Shown: piece after piece, positions 9,352 to 18,060 of the stretch
Position numbering within the stretch: position 1 is the stretch's first letter
How the letters are laid out: the number at the start of each line of letters is the position of its first letter
Source: Streptomyces sp. GESEQ-35
GTDB taxonomy: Bacteria; Actinomycetota; Actinomycetes; Streptomycetales; Streptomycetaceae
NCBI RefSeq assembly: GCF_017948485.1
Contig: NZ_JAFFSX010000006.1
Span: 248,001 to 312,000, forward strand
Reading direction: 5' to 3'
Length of the DNA: 64,000 nt
Position numbers and translations under genes: made by a program
The notes under the pieces: generated by a model
Told to the model about the DNA's origin: nothing
Seen by the model: only the letters and a program-made list of their open reading frames with translations
The model's database searches: none

Positions 9352-9642
9352 TTGAGCGAGTCGGCGTCCGGGGTTCGGGAAGTGTCGGTGGCGTCGGCGT
9401 TCGCCGGCATGAGAAGCGTGAGTCCGGTGGTGTTCAGGGCGGGCTGCCCGGACTGCCGGGGCCGTTTCGAGCTCGCCGCGAGCGCCCTGCGTCTGGCCAT
9501 CGGCGCCACCAGCCGCACCACCTTCTACTCCTTCACCTGCCCCGACTGCGGTGCCTCCGTCCGTAAGCCGGCGGGGGAGCGCGTCGTCGAGCTGCTGACG
9601 GGCGGCGGGGTCAGAACACTGCGGCTGCACTCCACCCTCTAG
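9352..9642 (+). CDS. Small double zinc-ribbon protein, conserved hypothetical
   Basis: A 96-residue protein with two CPxC knuckles (GCPDCRGRFE and TCPDCGASVRKP) about 40 residues apart, suggesting one zinc-ribbon fold. The best start is TTG at 9352, preceded by an AGGAGAAGAGGAGCAGG purine run. It lies between pafC and a small membrane protein gene in the same direction. The function is not recognised; a DNA/RNA-binding or protein-binding adaptor is possible. Confidence 0.75.
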   Translation: MSESASGVREVSVASAFAGMRSVSPVVFRAGCPDCRGRFELAASALRLAIGATSRTTFYSFTCPDCGASVRKPAGERVVELLTGGGVRTLRLHSTL

Positions 9643-9652
9643 GCTCGGCGTC

Positions 9653-9847
9653 ATGTTCTGGCCGATGTTCGCGGTAGCTGTGGGTTTTCTGGGTCTCGCC
9701 GTCCTCGGTGTGCTTGCGGTACGGGTCTTCCTGGAGGCACAGCGCCTGGGCAGGCAGGTCTCGGACTCGGCGGCCCGCATCAACCGGGCCGCGGAGGACC
9801 TGGAGCGCGCGTCCCTGAGCACGGCCCGGGCTGTGGACTCGCTGTGA
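9653..9847 (+). CDS. Small single-pass membrane protein, hypothetical
   Basis: A 64-residue protein whose first 25 residues form one membrane segment (FAVAVGFLGLAVLGVLAVRVF), followed by an amphipathic, coiled-coil-like helix (RINRAAEDLERASLSTARAVDSL). It starts 11 bp after the zinc-ribbon gene, so the two are likely translated from one mRNA. No function is recognised. Confidence 0.7.
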   Translation: MFWPMFAVAVGFLGLAVLGVLAVRVFLEAQRLGRQVSDSAARINRAAEDLERASLSTARAVDSL

Positions 9848-9992
9848 GTCCGGCTGAGCATGTCCTGTGAGTCCTGCGTCTGATGCGCTTTGGGCCGCTT
9901 CGCCCTGTCACCTTGGTGGTCCCGGCAGGTACGCTGCTGGTCGCGGCCCGGAAAACGAGGCTCGGGTCGCTGACCGGGAGTACGCACAGGGA

Positions 9993-10023
9993 TTGCCTCG
10001 CGTTTACCCCTGAGCGTTACGAT
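9993..10023 (+). promoter_or_regulatory. tatAp: Possible promoter upstream of tatA
   Basis: The 262-bp gap 9848-10109 holds no gene. TTGCCT at 9993-9998 and TACGAT at 10018-10023 resemble -35 and -10 elements, but the 19-bp spacing is long. An SD-like GAGAAGG precedes the tatA ATG. Offered as a weak candidate only. Confidence 0.3.
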
Positions 10024-10109
10024 CGCTGCCAAGCACGATCGATCGGATGAACGTTCGACCGGTCGGACAGCATCCCACCCCAGCCGCCTCGGTGAGAAGG
10101 TAAAGACTT

Positions 10110-10400
10110 ATGTTCGGAAGGCTCGGAGCCCCCGAGATCATTCTCATCCTCGTCGTCATCATCCTGCTGTTCGGCGCGAAGAAGCTTCCGGACATGGCGC
10201 GCTCGCTCGGCAAGTCCGCGCGCATCCTCAAGAGCGAGGCCAAGGCGATGAAGACGGAGGGCCAGGACAACGCCTCCGCTCCCGCGGCCCCGCCGCAGAC
10301 CGACGAGCAGCCCCCGGCTCAGCGCACCATCCAGGCCGCCCCCGGCGATGTGACCAGCTCCCGCCCGGTCACGGAGCCGACGGACAACGCCAAGCGCTGA
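10110..10400 (+). CDS. tatA: Sec-independent translocase subunit TatA
   Basis: A 96-residue TatA/E protein: one N-terminal membrane helix (PEIILILVVIILLFGAKKLPD) with the conserved FGxKKLP hinge, an amphipathic helix (MARSLGKSARILKSEAKAM) and a disordered Pro/Ala-rich tail. It forms the pore component of the twin-arginine translocase, exporting folded proteins. tatC follows 47 bp later. tatB is not in this window, as is usual for Streptomyces, where tatB lies elsewhere. Confidence 0.96.
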   Translation: MFGRLGAPEIILILVVIILLFGAKKLPDMARSLGKSARILKSEAKAMKTEGQDNASAPAAPPQTDEQPPAQRTIQAAPGDVTSSRPVTEPTDNAKR

Positions 10401-10447
10401 CGCAGGGCCGGTGATCACCGGCCCGCTGCACGAGATGGGAATGTGGG

Positions 10448-11398
10448 TTGCTGAAGTCTGCCCGCAAGCAGGAGAAGGATCCCGAGGGGCGGATGCCCCT
10501 CGCGGAGCACCTTCGTGAGCTCCGCAACCGGCTCGCGAAGGCGTTGCTGGCCATCGTCGCCATCACGGTCGTCGCCGCCTTCTTCTACAACGACATCATC
10601 AACGTCCTCACCAAGCCGATCCTGGACTCGGTCGGCTGTGACCAGACGTTCGAGCAACTGGCGAATGCGCCCAAGTCCACCGAGCCATGTGCGCAGATCA
10701 CCATCAACGGTCTGCTCACTCCCTTCACGCTCGCGCTGAAGGTGTCGTTGATGGCCGGTGTCGTCGTGGCCTCGCCGGTCTGGCTGTACCAGCTGTGGTC
10801 CTTCATCGCGCCCGGTCTGCACCGGCACGAGAAGAAGTACGCCTACGCGTTCGTCGGCATGGGCGCCCCGCTCTTCCTCGTCGGCGCCTACTTCGCCTAC
10901 GCGGTGCTGCCCACCACGGCGAAGGTGCTGCTCGAGTTCACGCCGGACAGCACCTCCAACCTGCTGCCGCTGGACGACCTGCTCGATCTGGTCACCCGCA
11001 TGGTGATCGTCTTCGGGCTCTCCTTCGAGCTGCCGCTGCTGCTGATCTTCCTGAACCTCATCGGGGCGATCACCGGTAAGCGGATGCTCGGCTGGTGGCG
11101 AGCGATGATCATGGGCATCACGGTCTTCGCGGCGCTCGCGACGCCCAGCACCGACCCGCTGACCATGCTCGCGCTCGCCGGACCGATCTGGGTCCTGTAC
11201 TTCGCCGCGACCGCCTTCTCGCTGATCAACGACCGGCGCCGGGGCCGCCGCGAGGCCATGGGCCCCGACGACGACGAGGCCTCCGACCTGGACCTGACCC
11301 CCGAGGACGTCGGCGAGGTCGAGACGGTCTCCGCCAGCAGGGCACTGCCCGAGCAGGCGGGCACGGACCGGGTCAACGGTTTCGACGACGTGACCTAG
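10448..11398 (+). CDS. tatC: Sec-independent translocase subunit TatC
   Basis: A 316-residue TatC with about six membrane segments. The N-terminal PLAEHLRELRNRLAKA motif recognises the twin-arginine signal, and FELPLLLIFLNLIGAI is the conserved Glu-containing segment. The start is TTG at 10448; no ATG or GTG fits the frame near the conserved N-terminus. The C-terminal acidic tail after residue 270 is long but typical for actinobacteria. A perfect hairpin follows at 11418-11452. Confidence 0.96.
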   Translation: MLKSARKQEKDPEGRMPLAEHLRELRNRLAKALLAIVAITVVAAFFYNDIINVLTKPILDSVGCDQTFEQLANAPKSTEPCAQITINGLLTPFTLALKVSLMAGVVVASPVWLYQLWSFIAPGLHRHEKKYAYAFVGMGAPLFLVGAYFAYAVLPTTAKVLLEFTPDSTSNLLPLDDLLDLVTRMVIVFGLSFELPLLLIFLNLIGAITGKRMLGWWRAMIMGITVFAALATPSTDPLTMLALAGPIWVLYFAATAFSLINDRRRGRREAMGPDDDEASDLDLTPEDVGEVETVSASRALPEQAGTDRVNGFDDVT

Positions 11399-11417
11399 CC
11401 GGTTCCACGACCACACA

Positions 11418-11452
11418 TGGCGCCCCCACCACAACGAGAGGTGGGGGCGCCA
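11418..11452 (+). terminator. Perfect hairpin terminator after tatC
   Basis: A 13-bp perfect stem (11418-11430 with 11440-11452, core GGCGCCCCCACC / GGTGGGGGCGCC) closes a 9-nt loop. It starts 20 bp after the tatC stop and ends the tatAC unit before the helicase gene. Confidence 0.88.
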
Positions 11453-11544
11453 CACGCTTGCGGCAGGCCCCGAGGACGGGGACGCCGCAGATCCGGATAT
11501 TGATCGTCCTGTTGTCAGTGGGGCCCGGTACGCTCGAAAGCACG

Positions 11545-14352
11545 ATGACAGAGGACCTCTCACCGGCCGAGCGGTATGCGGCAGCACGCAAGCGAGCTGT
11601 CGAGCAGGCCACCGCGCTCGCCTCCTTCCGCGAGATGTACGACTTCGGCCTCGACCCCTTCCAGATCGAGGCCTGCCAGGCGCTCGAAGCGGGGAAGGGC
11701 GTGCTGGTGGCCGCACCCACCGGTTCCGGCAAGACGATCGTGGGCGAGTTCGCCGTCCACCTCGCCCTGATGCAGGGCAAGAAGTGCTTCTACACGACCC
11801 CCATCAAGGCGCTGTCGAACCAGAAGTACGCCGACCTGTGCCGCCGCTACGGCACGGGCATGGTCGGTCTCCTCACCGGGGACAACAGCGTCAACTCCGA
11901 CGCCCCGGTGGTCGTGATGACCACCGAGGTGCTGCGGAACATGCTGTACGCCGGCTCGCAGACGCTGCTCGGCCTCGGGTATGTGGTCATGGACGAGGTG
12001 CACTACCTCTCCGACCGCTTCCGGGGCGCCGTCTGGGAAGAGGTGATCATTCACCTTCCCGAGTCGGTGACCCTGGTGTCGCTCTCGGCCACCGTGTCGA
12101 ACGCCGAGGAGTTCGGCGACTGGCTCGACACCGTCCGCGGCGACACCGAGGTGATCGTCTCCGAGCACCGCCCCGTGCCGCTGTTCCAGCACGTGCTCGC
12201 CGGACGCCGGATGTACGACCTGTTCGAGGAGGGCGAGGGCCACAAGAAGGCCGTCAACCCCGACCTCACCCGCCTCGCGCGGATGGAGGCGACCCGGCCG
12301 TCGTACCAGGACCGCAGACGTGGGCGATCCATGCGCGAGGCCGATCGGGAGCGGGAGCGCAGATCCCGGTCGCGCGTGTGGACGCCCGGCCGGCCCGAGG
12401 TCATCGAGCGGCTCGACGCGGAGGGGCTGCTGCCCGCCATCACCTTCATCTTCAGCCGCGCCGCCTGCGAGTCCGCCGTCCAGCAGTGCCTGTACGCCGG
12501 GCTGCGGCTCAACGACGACGAGGCCCGGGAACAGGTCCGCGCCCTGGTCGAGGAGCGCACCGCCTCCATTCCCTCCGAAGACCTGCACGTCCTCGGGTAC
12601 TACGAATGGCTGGAAGGCCTTGAGCGTGGCATCGCCGCCCATCACGCGGGCATGCTGCCGACGTTCAAGGAGGTCGTCGAGGAACTGTTCGTCCGTGGGC
12701 TGGTCAAGGCCGTGTTCGCCACCGAGACGCTGGCGCTGGGCATCAACATGCCCGCGCGGTCCGTGGTGTTGGAGAAGCTCGTCAAGTGGAACGGCGAGCA
12801 GCATGCCGACATCACCCCCGGCGAGTACACGCAGCTGACCGGTCGTGCCGGACGTCGCGGCATCGATGTCGAGGGTCATGCCGTGGTGCTGTGGCAGCGC
12901 GGGATCAGCCCGGAGCACCTGGCGGGGCTGGCCGGCACGCGCACCTATCCCCTGCGGTCCAGCTTCAAGCCGTCGTACAACATGGCGGTCAATCTGGTCG
13001 AGCAGTTCGGGCGGCATCGCTCGCGGGAGCTGCTGGAGACATCCTTCGCGCAGTTCCAGGCCGACAAGTCGGTCGTGGGGATCTCGCGGCAGGTGCAGCG
13101 CAACGAGGAAGGGCTGTCGGGCTACAAGGAGTCCATGACCTGCCACCTCGGGAACTTCGAGGAGTATGCGGGGCTGCGGCGTCAGCTGAAGGACCGGGAG
13201 ACCGAGCTGGCCAAGCAGGGCGCGGCACACCGGCGGGCCGAGGCCGCCGTCGCGCTGGAGAAGCTCAAGCCGGGCGATGTCATCCATGTGCCGACCGGTA
13301 AGTACGCCGGTCTGGCGCTGGTGCTCGATCCGGGGCTGCCGGCCGGGCGGTCGAACGGTCATCGGGGGTTCGAGCACCACGACGGGCCGCGTCCGCTGGT
13401 GCTGACCGCCGAGCGGCAGGTCAAGCGGCTGGCGTCGATGGACTTCCCGGTGCCGGTCGAGGCGTTCGAGCGGATGCGGATCCCGAAGTCCTTCAACCCG
13501 CGCTCGCCGCAGTCGCGTCGCGATCTTGCGTCCGCGCTGCGGACCAAGGCCGGGCACATTCCGCCGGAGCGGCACCGCAAGAACCGGTCGCAGGCTGCCG
13601 ACGACCGGGAGATCGCCCGGCTGCGCACGGAGATTCGGGCACATCCGTGCCATGGGTGCAACGACCGTGAGGACCACGCCCGTTGGGCCGAGCGCTACCA
13701 CCGGCTGCTGCGGGACACCTCGCAGCTGGAGCGGCGCATCGAGGGACGCACGAACACGATCGCTCGTACGTTTGACCGGATCGTGGCGCTGCTGACCGAG
13801 CTGGACTATCTGCGCGGCGACGAGGTCACCGAGCACGGCAAGCGGCTCGCCCGGCTGTACGGCGAACTCGACCTGCTCTCGAGTGAATGCCTGCGGGAGG
13901 GTGTCTGGGAAGGGCTCGCCCCTGCCGAACTTGCCGCCTGTGTCTCGGCGTTGGTGTATGAGGCGCGGGTCGGTGACGACGCCATGGCGCCCAAGCTGCC
14001 GTCCGGCAAGGCGAAGGCCGTGCTCGGCGAGATGGTCCGGATCTGGGGGCGGCTGGACGCCCTGGAGGAGGATTTCCGGATCACCCAGACCGAAGGCGTC
14101 GGCCAGCGCGAGCCCGACCTCGGCTTCGCCTGGGCCGCCTATATGTGGGCGTCCGGCAAGGGCCTCGACGAGGTGCTGCGGGAGGCGGAGATGCCGGCGG
14201 GGGACTTCGTGCGGTGGTGCAAGCAGGTGATTGATGTGCTGGGGCAGATCTCGGCGGCGTCTCCTGCGGAGGGCTCGACTGTGGCAAAGAACGCCCGTAA
14301 GGCGGTTGACGGGCTGCTGCGGGGGGTTGTGGCGTACTCGTCGGTTGGGTAG
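11545..14352 (+). CDS. helY: Ski2/Mtr4-type DEVH-box helicase (HelY-like)
   Basis: A 935-residue superfamily 2 helicase. Walker A is APTGSGKT (Lys63), motif II is MDEVHYLSD, motif III is SLSATVSN, and motifs V-VI include FATETLALGINMPARSVV and TQLTGRAGRRGIDVEGHAVVLWQ. The C-terminal region after residue 550 matches the rRNA-processing arch/DSHCT type of Mtr4/Ski2 enzymes. It probably unwinds RNA in processing or decay. ATG at 11545 matches the family N-terminus. It sits downstream of tatC, as in other Streptomyces from memory. The next gene downstream belongs to the biosynthetic cluster. Confidence 0.92.
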   Translation: MTEDLSPAERYAAARKRAVEQATALASFREMYDFGLDPFQIEACQALEAGKGVLVAAPTGSGKTIVGEFAVHLALMQGKKCFYTTPIKALSNQKYADLCRRYGTGMVGLLTGDNSVNSDAPVVVMTTEVLRNMLYAGSQTLLGLGYVVMDEVHYLSDRFRGAVWEEVIIHLPESVTLVSLSATVSNAEEFGDWLDTVRGDTEVIVSEHRPVPLFQHVLAGRRMYDLFEEGEGHKKAVNPDLTRLARMEATRPSYQDRRRGRSMREADRERERRSRSRVWTPGRPEVIERLDAEGLLPAITFIFSRAACESAVQQCLYAGLRLNDDEAREQVRALVEERTASIPSEDLHVLGYYEWLEGLERGIAAHHAGMLPTFKEVVEELFVRGLVKAVFATETLALGINMPARSVVLEKLVKWNGEQHADITPGEYTQLTGRAGRRGIDVEGHAVVLWQRGISPEHLAGLAGTRTYPLRSSFKPSYNMAVNLVEQFGRHRSRELLETSFAQFQADKSVVGISRQVQRNEEGLSGYKESMTCHLGNFEEYAGLRRQLKDRETELAKQGAAHRRAEAAVALEKLKPGDVIHVPTGKYAGLALVLDPGLPAGRSNGHRGFEHHDGPRPLVLTAERQVKRLASMDFPVPVEAFERMRIPKSFNPRSPQSRRDLASALRTKAGHIPPERHRKNRSQAADDREIARLRTEIRAHPCHGCNDREDHARWAERYHRLLRDTSQLERRIEGRTNTIARTFDRIVALLTELDYLRGDEVTEHGKRLARLYGELDLLSSECLREGVWEGLAPAELAACVSALVYEARVGDDAMAPKLPSGKAKAVLGEMVRIWGRLDALEEDFRITQTEGVGQREPDLGFAWAAYMWASGKGLDEVLREAEMPAGDFVRWCKQVIDVLGQISAASPAEGSTVAKNARKAVDGLLRGVVAYSSVG

Positions 14353-14389
14353 CGGGGGCTCGCCGTAGGGGGTGCTGTGGGTTGCCGGG

Positions 14390-14443
14390 TGCGGGCCCGC
14401 TGTGGCTTGTCGCGCAGTTCCCCGCGCCCCTTCGGGGGCGCCC
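14390..14443 (+). repeat. Dispersed palindromic repeat, copy 1
   Basis: Copy of an approximately 52-bp element with core GTCGCGCAGTTCCCCGCGCC followed by a GCGCCCC-TTCG-GGGGCGC hairpin. It lies just after the helicase stop and may end its transcription. The same core occurs at 24205-24256, 37921-37972, 39645-39696 (inverted) and 50339-50390 (inverted). Confidence 0.85.
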
Positions 14444-14551
14444 CTGTGGGCGCGATTCAGCGTGGCTCCAGTGGATCTCCCGTGCCTCTTCCCCTTCCTC
14501 TCCCGGTCACCGCGGGACGCTGGTCGCCCGTAGTGGAGAGGAGCTGGCGGC

Positions 14552-15391
14552 ATGCGCTTTCGTGTGCTCGGTCCTGTTCGGCTCGAACCCCGTACGCCTT
14601 CGGCGGCCAAGCAGCGGGCCGTGCTCGCCGCGCTGCTGTTGCGGGCGGGGGGTGTGGTGTCCGCGTCCGCGCTGTTCGACGAGTTGTGGCCGCAGGGGCC
14701 GCCGCGCACCGCGGCGACCACCCTTCAGGTCTATGTCTCCCATTTGCGCAAGGCGATCGCGGAGGGCGGGGACGCACCGCTGGTGACGCGGGCTCCTGGG
14801 TATCTGCTGCGCGTGGCGCCCGGCGAGTTCGATCTGGCGCGGTTCGAGGAGTTGCACCGGGACGGGCGCGGGGCCGCACGCCGGGGTGACTTCGCGGCCG
14901 TTTCACGGACGCTGGGTGAGGGGCTTGCCCTGTGGCAGGGGCCCGCTGTGTCGGGGGTGGAGCAGGGGCCCGCGCTGGCCGCCGCTGCCGCCCGGCTCGA
15001 GGAACTGCGGCTGGAGGCCCTTGAGTTGCGCATCGAGGCCGATCTGCGGCTCGGGCGGCACGAGGAGCTGACCGGCGAGCTGACGGAGCTGGCCCATGCC
15101 CATCCGTTGCGCGAGCAGTTGCACTGTCATCTGATGGAGGCGCTGCGGCGGGCGGGACGGACCGCGGACGCGCTGCGCGCCTTTCGGACTGTACGGCGTG
15201 CGCTCCACGACGAGCTGGGCGTGGAGCCGGGGCCCGCCCTCGCCCGCGCGCACTCGCGGGTCGTCGGCGGGCCGGCGCCGGTCAGCCGGCCGGTGCGGCC
15301 GCGGACGGCTTTCCCCGCAGATTCCAGGCGAGCCAGCGCCGTACCGTCCCCGGATGACCGGGTGATCCGTGCACATCGTCGATCTGCTTGA
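14552..15391 (+). CDS. SARP-family activator (cluster regulator 1)
   Basis: A 279-residue Streptomyces antibiotic regulatory protein. Residues about 1-90 form an OmpR-like winged helix (RFRVLGPVRLEPRTPSAAKQRAVLAALLL, YVSHLRKAI, PGYLLRV) and residues 95-245 form the bacterial transcriptional activation domain (FEELHRDGRGAARRGDF, LGRHEELTGELTELAHAHPLREQLHCHLMEALRRAGR). ATG follows GGAGAGGAG. SARPs bind heptamer direct repeats and activate biosynthetic promoters. Its 3' end overlaps the convergent alpha/beta-hydrolase gene by 110 bp, and the last 35 residues are an atypical basic tail that arises from that overlap. No TTA codon was seen. Confidence 0.9.
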   Translation: MRFRVLGPVRLEPRTPSAAKQRAVLAALLLRAGGVVSASALFDELWPQGPPRTAATTLQVYVSHLRKAIAEGGDAPLVTRAPGYLLRVAPGEFDLARFEELHRDGRGAARRGDFAAVSRTLGEGLALWQGPAVSGVEQGPALAAAAARLEELRLEALELRIEADLRLGRHEELTGELTELAHAHPLREQLHCHLMEALRRAGRTADALRAFRTVRRALHDELGVEPGPALARAHSRVVGGPAPVSRPVRPRTAFPADSRRASAVPSPDDRVIRAHRRSA

Positions 15392-16340
15392 TCCGGACGT
15401 CGGCGAGTGCGGCCCGCAGCAGGGCCGGATCCGCGGGCGGGATGATCTCGTCGCGGGCGCTGGCGACGTAGCGTACGGATGCGTCGATGTCCCGCAGGAC
15501 GGTCGGGTTGAGGGCGAAGTCCTTCAGTTCGGCGCGGAGTTCGCTCTCGTCGGCGGTGGCCGTCAGACGGCGCAGGGTGTCCCTGGTCAGCTGGGGCAGG
15601 CGCTGCCACCAGTCCGCGTCGGTGAAGAACGCCGAGGCCGGGGCGCCCACCGTCAGGATGCGCCGGATGCGGGCGTCGGCGGCGGCCGCGCGCAGGGCCA
15701 GGTGGCCGCTGAAGCTGAGGAAGAGGAGCGAGGTGGCGTCCGTGCGGGCCCGGGGGGCGAGGGTGTCGAGGAGGTAGGGCAGCAGGCGCCAGGAATCCGG
15801 TGTGTAACGCTGACGGTTCTCGCCCACGCCGGGCAGTTCCGCCACGACCGTCGCGAACCCCATGCGGCTGAGGCGGGGCAGCAGGGGCGCCCACTGCTCC
15901 TTGACGCTGATGATGCCGCCCATGACGACCAGCAGGGGGCGGTCCCGGTCGAGTCCGGTCGCCCAGCAGGCCAACGGGCCGTCCGGGTGGGGCAGTTCGA
16001 GACGCTCGATCCCGGACTGGGTGGCGCGCCAGCGGCCGAAGGTCTCCACGGCCGCTTGTTGGGCGCGGCGGCGCGGTTCGTCGTACGGGTACGGGAAGCG
16101 GGCCAGCGTGTAGTGGCGGCAGGCGTCCAGCAGACGGCCGCGGGCGGCGAGTTCGTCGGCGCGGGCACGCCAGACGTGGGTCCAGGAGTCGGGGGAGTCC
16201 GGGGTGTCGTTGTCGATGCGGTCCAGGACGCGGGCCGTGCCGCGGGCGGACAGGCCCTGGTTGCGGGCGTGCAGACGCGCGTACTCCTTGAGTTCGGCGA
16301 GGGGGCCGGGGAGGGTGACGGGGTTCGGGTCCAGGCTCAT
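15282..16340 (-). CDS. Alpha/beta hydrolase, tetronate dehydratase-type (Agg5/AbyA5-like)
   Basis: A 352-residue alpha/beta-hydrolase of the FrsA/DUF1100-like class with a helical N-terminal cap. The core starts near residue 125. The nucleophile elbow reads S-F-S-G-H with Ser211 instead of the usual GxSxG; likely partners are Asp297 and His324 or His329. In agglomerin, abyssomicin and quartromicin pathways the matching protein (Agg5, AbyA5, QmnD5) eliminates acetate from an O-acetylated tetronate to give the exocyclic double bond. Here it is the last gene of the operon and overlaps the PPTase gene by ATGA. The pathway role is inferred from cassette context. Confidence 0.8.
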   Translation of the reverse strand: MSLDPNPVTLPGPLAELKEYARLHARNQGLSARGTARVLDRIDNDTPDSPDSWTHVWRARADELAARGRLLDACRHYTLARFPYPYDEPRRRAQQAAVETFGRWRATQSGIERLELPHPDGPLACWATGLDRDRPLLVVMGGIISVKEQWAPLLPRLSRMGFATVVAELPGVGENRQRYTPDSWRLLPYLLDTLAPRARTDATSLLFLSFSGHLALRAAAADARIRRILTVGAPASAFFTDADWWQRLPQLTRDTLRRLTATADESELRAELKDFALNPTVLRDIDASVRYVASARDEIIPPADPALLRAALADVRIKQIDDVHGSPGHPGTVRRWLAWNLRGKPSAAAPAG

Positions 16341-17017
16341 GGGGTGTCCTTCGGGGAGTCGGGGCCGATGGCGACGGCCGCCGTGTAGGTGGTCTCCGAG
16401 GCGGTCAGGGTGTGGGTGCGGACGGTCCAGCCCGGCGGTGGCCGCGTGTCGAACGTCGTGAAGTCCAGGCCCAGTCCGCGGCCGAGCGCCTTGCTGTACG
16501 CCTCCTTCGACGTCCACCAGCGCACCAGGAGCGCGTTGCGGGCGTCCGGTGGCGTGCGGGCGAGGCGGGCCAGCTCGCCCGGGGTGCACATGCGGCCGGG
16601 GAAGCGGGGGCCGTCCAGTTGTCGGTCGGTGCGCTCCACGTCGACGCCGATGGTGAGGCGGGCGCGCGTACACAGTCCTACGAGCACCAGGTCGCCGGTG
16701 TGGCTGAGGCTGACGGCGTACCCGCGCAGGCAGGGACGGCCACCGGACGTGTAGCTGAGGTCCGCGGTGCCGACGATGCGGTGGAGCAGGGCCCGTGCCG
16801 CCAGGAAGCGCGCCCGGACCTCGGGATGGGCCGCCCCGCGGAGCCTGGCCGCGTCCGCGCCCCGCAGCGGCGGCGCCCTGTCCGCCCAGTCGGACACGGA
16901 GCCGTACGCCACGACCGCCCCCTGAGCGAGCAGCCGGGCCGCCTCAGCCGGCCGGGAGGTGAGGGGCACGGGAGGGGGAGCGCAGGGCGGCGACGGGGGC
17001 AAGGCGTGGCGGGACAT
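16337..17017 (-). CDS. Sfp-type 4'-phosphopantetheinyl transferase
   Basis: A 226-residue Sfp/AcpT-type PPTase that converts apo-ACPs to holo form using CoA. The Mg-binding motifs are clear: IGVDVERTDR and WTSKEAYSKALGRGLGLDF. An earlier conserved segment, GRPCLRGYAVSLSHTGDLVLVGL, fits the family. ATG at 17017 has GGGAGG upstream at good spacing; it overlaps the E2-like gene by 74 bp, and an alternative GTG at 16969 would shorten the overlap. Its placement inside the operon suggests it serves the two ACPs and the PKS ACP domain encoded beside it. Confidence 0.9.
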   Translation of the reverse strand: MSRHALPPSPPCAPPPVPLTSRPAEAARLLAQGAVVAYGSVSDWADRAPPLRGADAARLRGAAHPEVRARFLAARALLHRIVGTADLSYTSGGRPCLRGYAVSLSHTGDLVLVGLCTRARLTIGVDVERTDRQLDGPRFPGRMCTPGELARLARTPPDARNALLVRWWTSKEAYSKALGRGLGLDFTTFDTRPPPGWTVRTHTLTASETTYTAAVAIGPDSPKDTP

Positions 17018-17798
17018 CGGAAGCGGCCTCCCAGCTGCCGTGCTCCAGCGCATACGTCAGTTCCCCGAGGACGTCCGCCGCGGCGGCGCCGTCCAGGACA
17101 CGGTGGTCGAAGGCGAGGCCGAGACGCATGACGGGCGCGGCCTCGATGGTGCCGTCCTCGCGGACGACCGGACGGGGGGTCGTACGGCCGCAGGTGAGCG
17201 TCACCGCCGTACCGCCCGTGGAGTGGAAGCCGTCCACCGGGCGGTGGCCGAGGGAGCTGACGGAGACGGTGCCGAGGACAGCTGGGCGGCGCCGGGCGCT
17301 GCGCAGGGCGTGCGCGAAGGCGGCGCGGCCCAGCCAGACCGGGAGCCGGACGAGGGCCCGTACCCCCCGGAACTCCGGGAGGGTGGCCACGTCGGGCGAG
17401 CGGTAGCGGTCGACCTGGTCCTGGATGGCGTCGAGGCTCGCCGTCTCCAGGTCGGGGATCAGCGCGGACAGGACGACGCGCTCACCGCCGGGCGACTTGG
17501 CGTCGAGGGCGAGCTTGCCGGTGACCGACGGGAAGCGCACGATGCGCGGGGCGCGCAGGCGGCGCGGTGCGAGGACGGCGTTGGCGTCGGGGTGGCGGTG
17601 CAGGATGCGGCCCGCGGCGTGCAGGACGTACGTCACCGTCGAGTAGCGGCGCTCGGCGGCGGCGCGGTGGGCGTGGACGGCGCCCATGTCGACGTCCGTG
17701 TCCAGGAACACCGGGCGCTGGCGGGAGGCGTACTCCAGGAAGTAGAGGGTGTGACGGCGGTCGCGTACGGGATGGACGGTGCTCGAAGAGGCGCTCAT
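16944..17798 (-). CDS. E2-like acyltransferase (2-oxoacid dehydrogenase catalytic-domain family; Agg4/AbyA4-like)
   Basis: A stand-alone 284-residue catalytic domain of the dihydrolipoyl acyltransferase/CAT fold, with no lipoyl or E1-binding domain. The active-site motif DHRVLDG places His232 and Asp236. In tetronate pathways the matching proteins (Agg4, QmnD4, AbyA4) acetylate the primary hydroxyl of the hydroxymethyl tetronate before elimination. The ACP gene precedes it with an ATGA overlap, and PPTase and hydrolase genes follow. Function as tetronate O-acetyltransferase is inferred from fold plus neighbours. Confidence 0.85.
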   Translation of the reverse strand: MSASSSTVHPVRDRRHTLYFLEYASRQRPVFLDTDVDMGAVHAHRAAAERRYSTVTYVLHAAGRILHRHPDANAVLAPRRLRAPRIVRFPSVTGKLALDAKSPGGERVVLSALIPDLETASLDAIQDQVDRYRSPDVATLPEFRGVRALVRLPVWLGRAAFAHALRSARRRPAVLGTVSVSSLGHRPVDGFHSTGGTAVTLTCGRTTPRPVVREDGTIEAAPVMRLGLAFDHRVLDGAAAADVLGELTYALEHGSWEAASDVPPRLAPVAALRSPSRAPHLPAG

Positions 17799-18058
17799 GG
17801 TGTGATCACCAGCTCGTGGATACGGCGCAGGCTGCGCGCTTCGAGGAGGCGGCCGACCGGGACGGAGCGGCCGAGGGCGTGCTCCAGGGCGGTCACCAGC
17901 TTCAGCAGGTACATGGAGTCCCACTCGGGCAGCTCGTCGAAGTCGGCGTCGAGCAGGGCCGCTTCCTCGGCGGGCGTCGTACCGAGCGGGAGGCCGGTCT
18001 CGTCGCGCACCAGACGCGCGAACTCGGCCAGGGGCAGGGCATGGGTCTCTGTGGGCAT
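17795..18058 (-). CDS. Acyl carrier protein (probable glyceryl-ACP)
   Basis: An 87-residue ACP. The phosphopantetheine site is the Ser in LPEWDSMYLLKLVTALE, a DSM variant of the usual DSL and typical for the glyceryl-carrying ACPs that work with FkbH-like enzymes. It lies between the KASIII-like gene and the E2-like gene, matching the order of AbyA1/A3/A4-type cassettes. I infer that it is loaded with a glyceryl unit by the FkbH-like protein encoded at 27801-29696, while the other stand-alone ACP (22215-22481) carries the fatty acyl chain. Confidence 0.85.
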   Translation of the reverse strand: MPTETHALPLAEFARLVRDETGLPLGTTPAEEAALLDADFDELPEWDSMYLLKLVTALEHALGRSVPVGRLLEARSLRRIHELVITP

Positions 18059-18060
18059 CT

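Noticed and set aside
11095..11544. In-frame upstream extension of the helicase
   Set aside because: It overlaps tatC and a strong terminator, and reads as low-complexity Arg/Gly/Pro; ATG at 11545 matches the family N-terminus.
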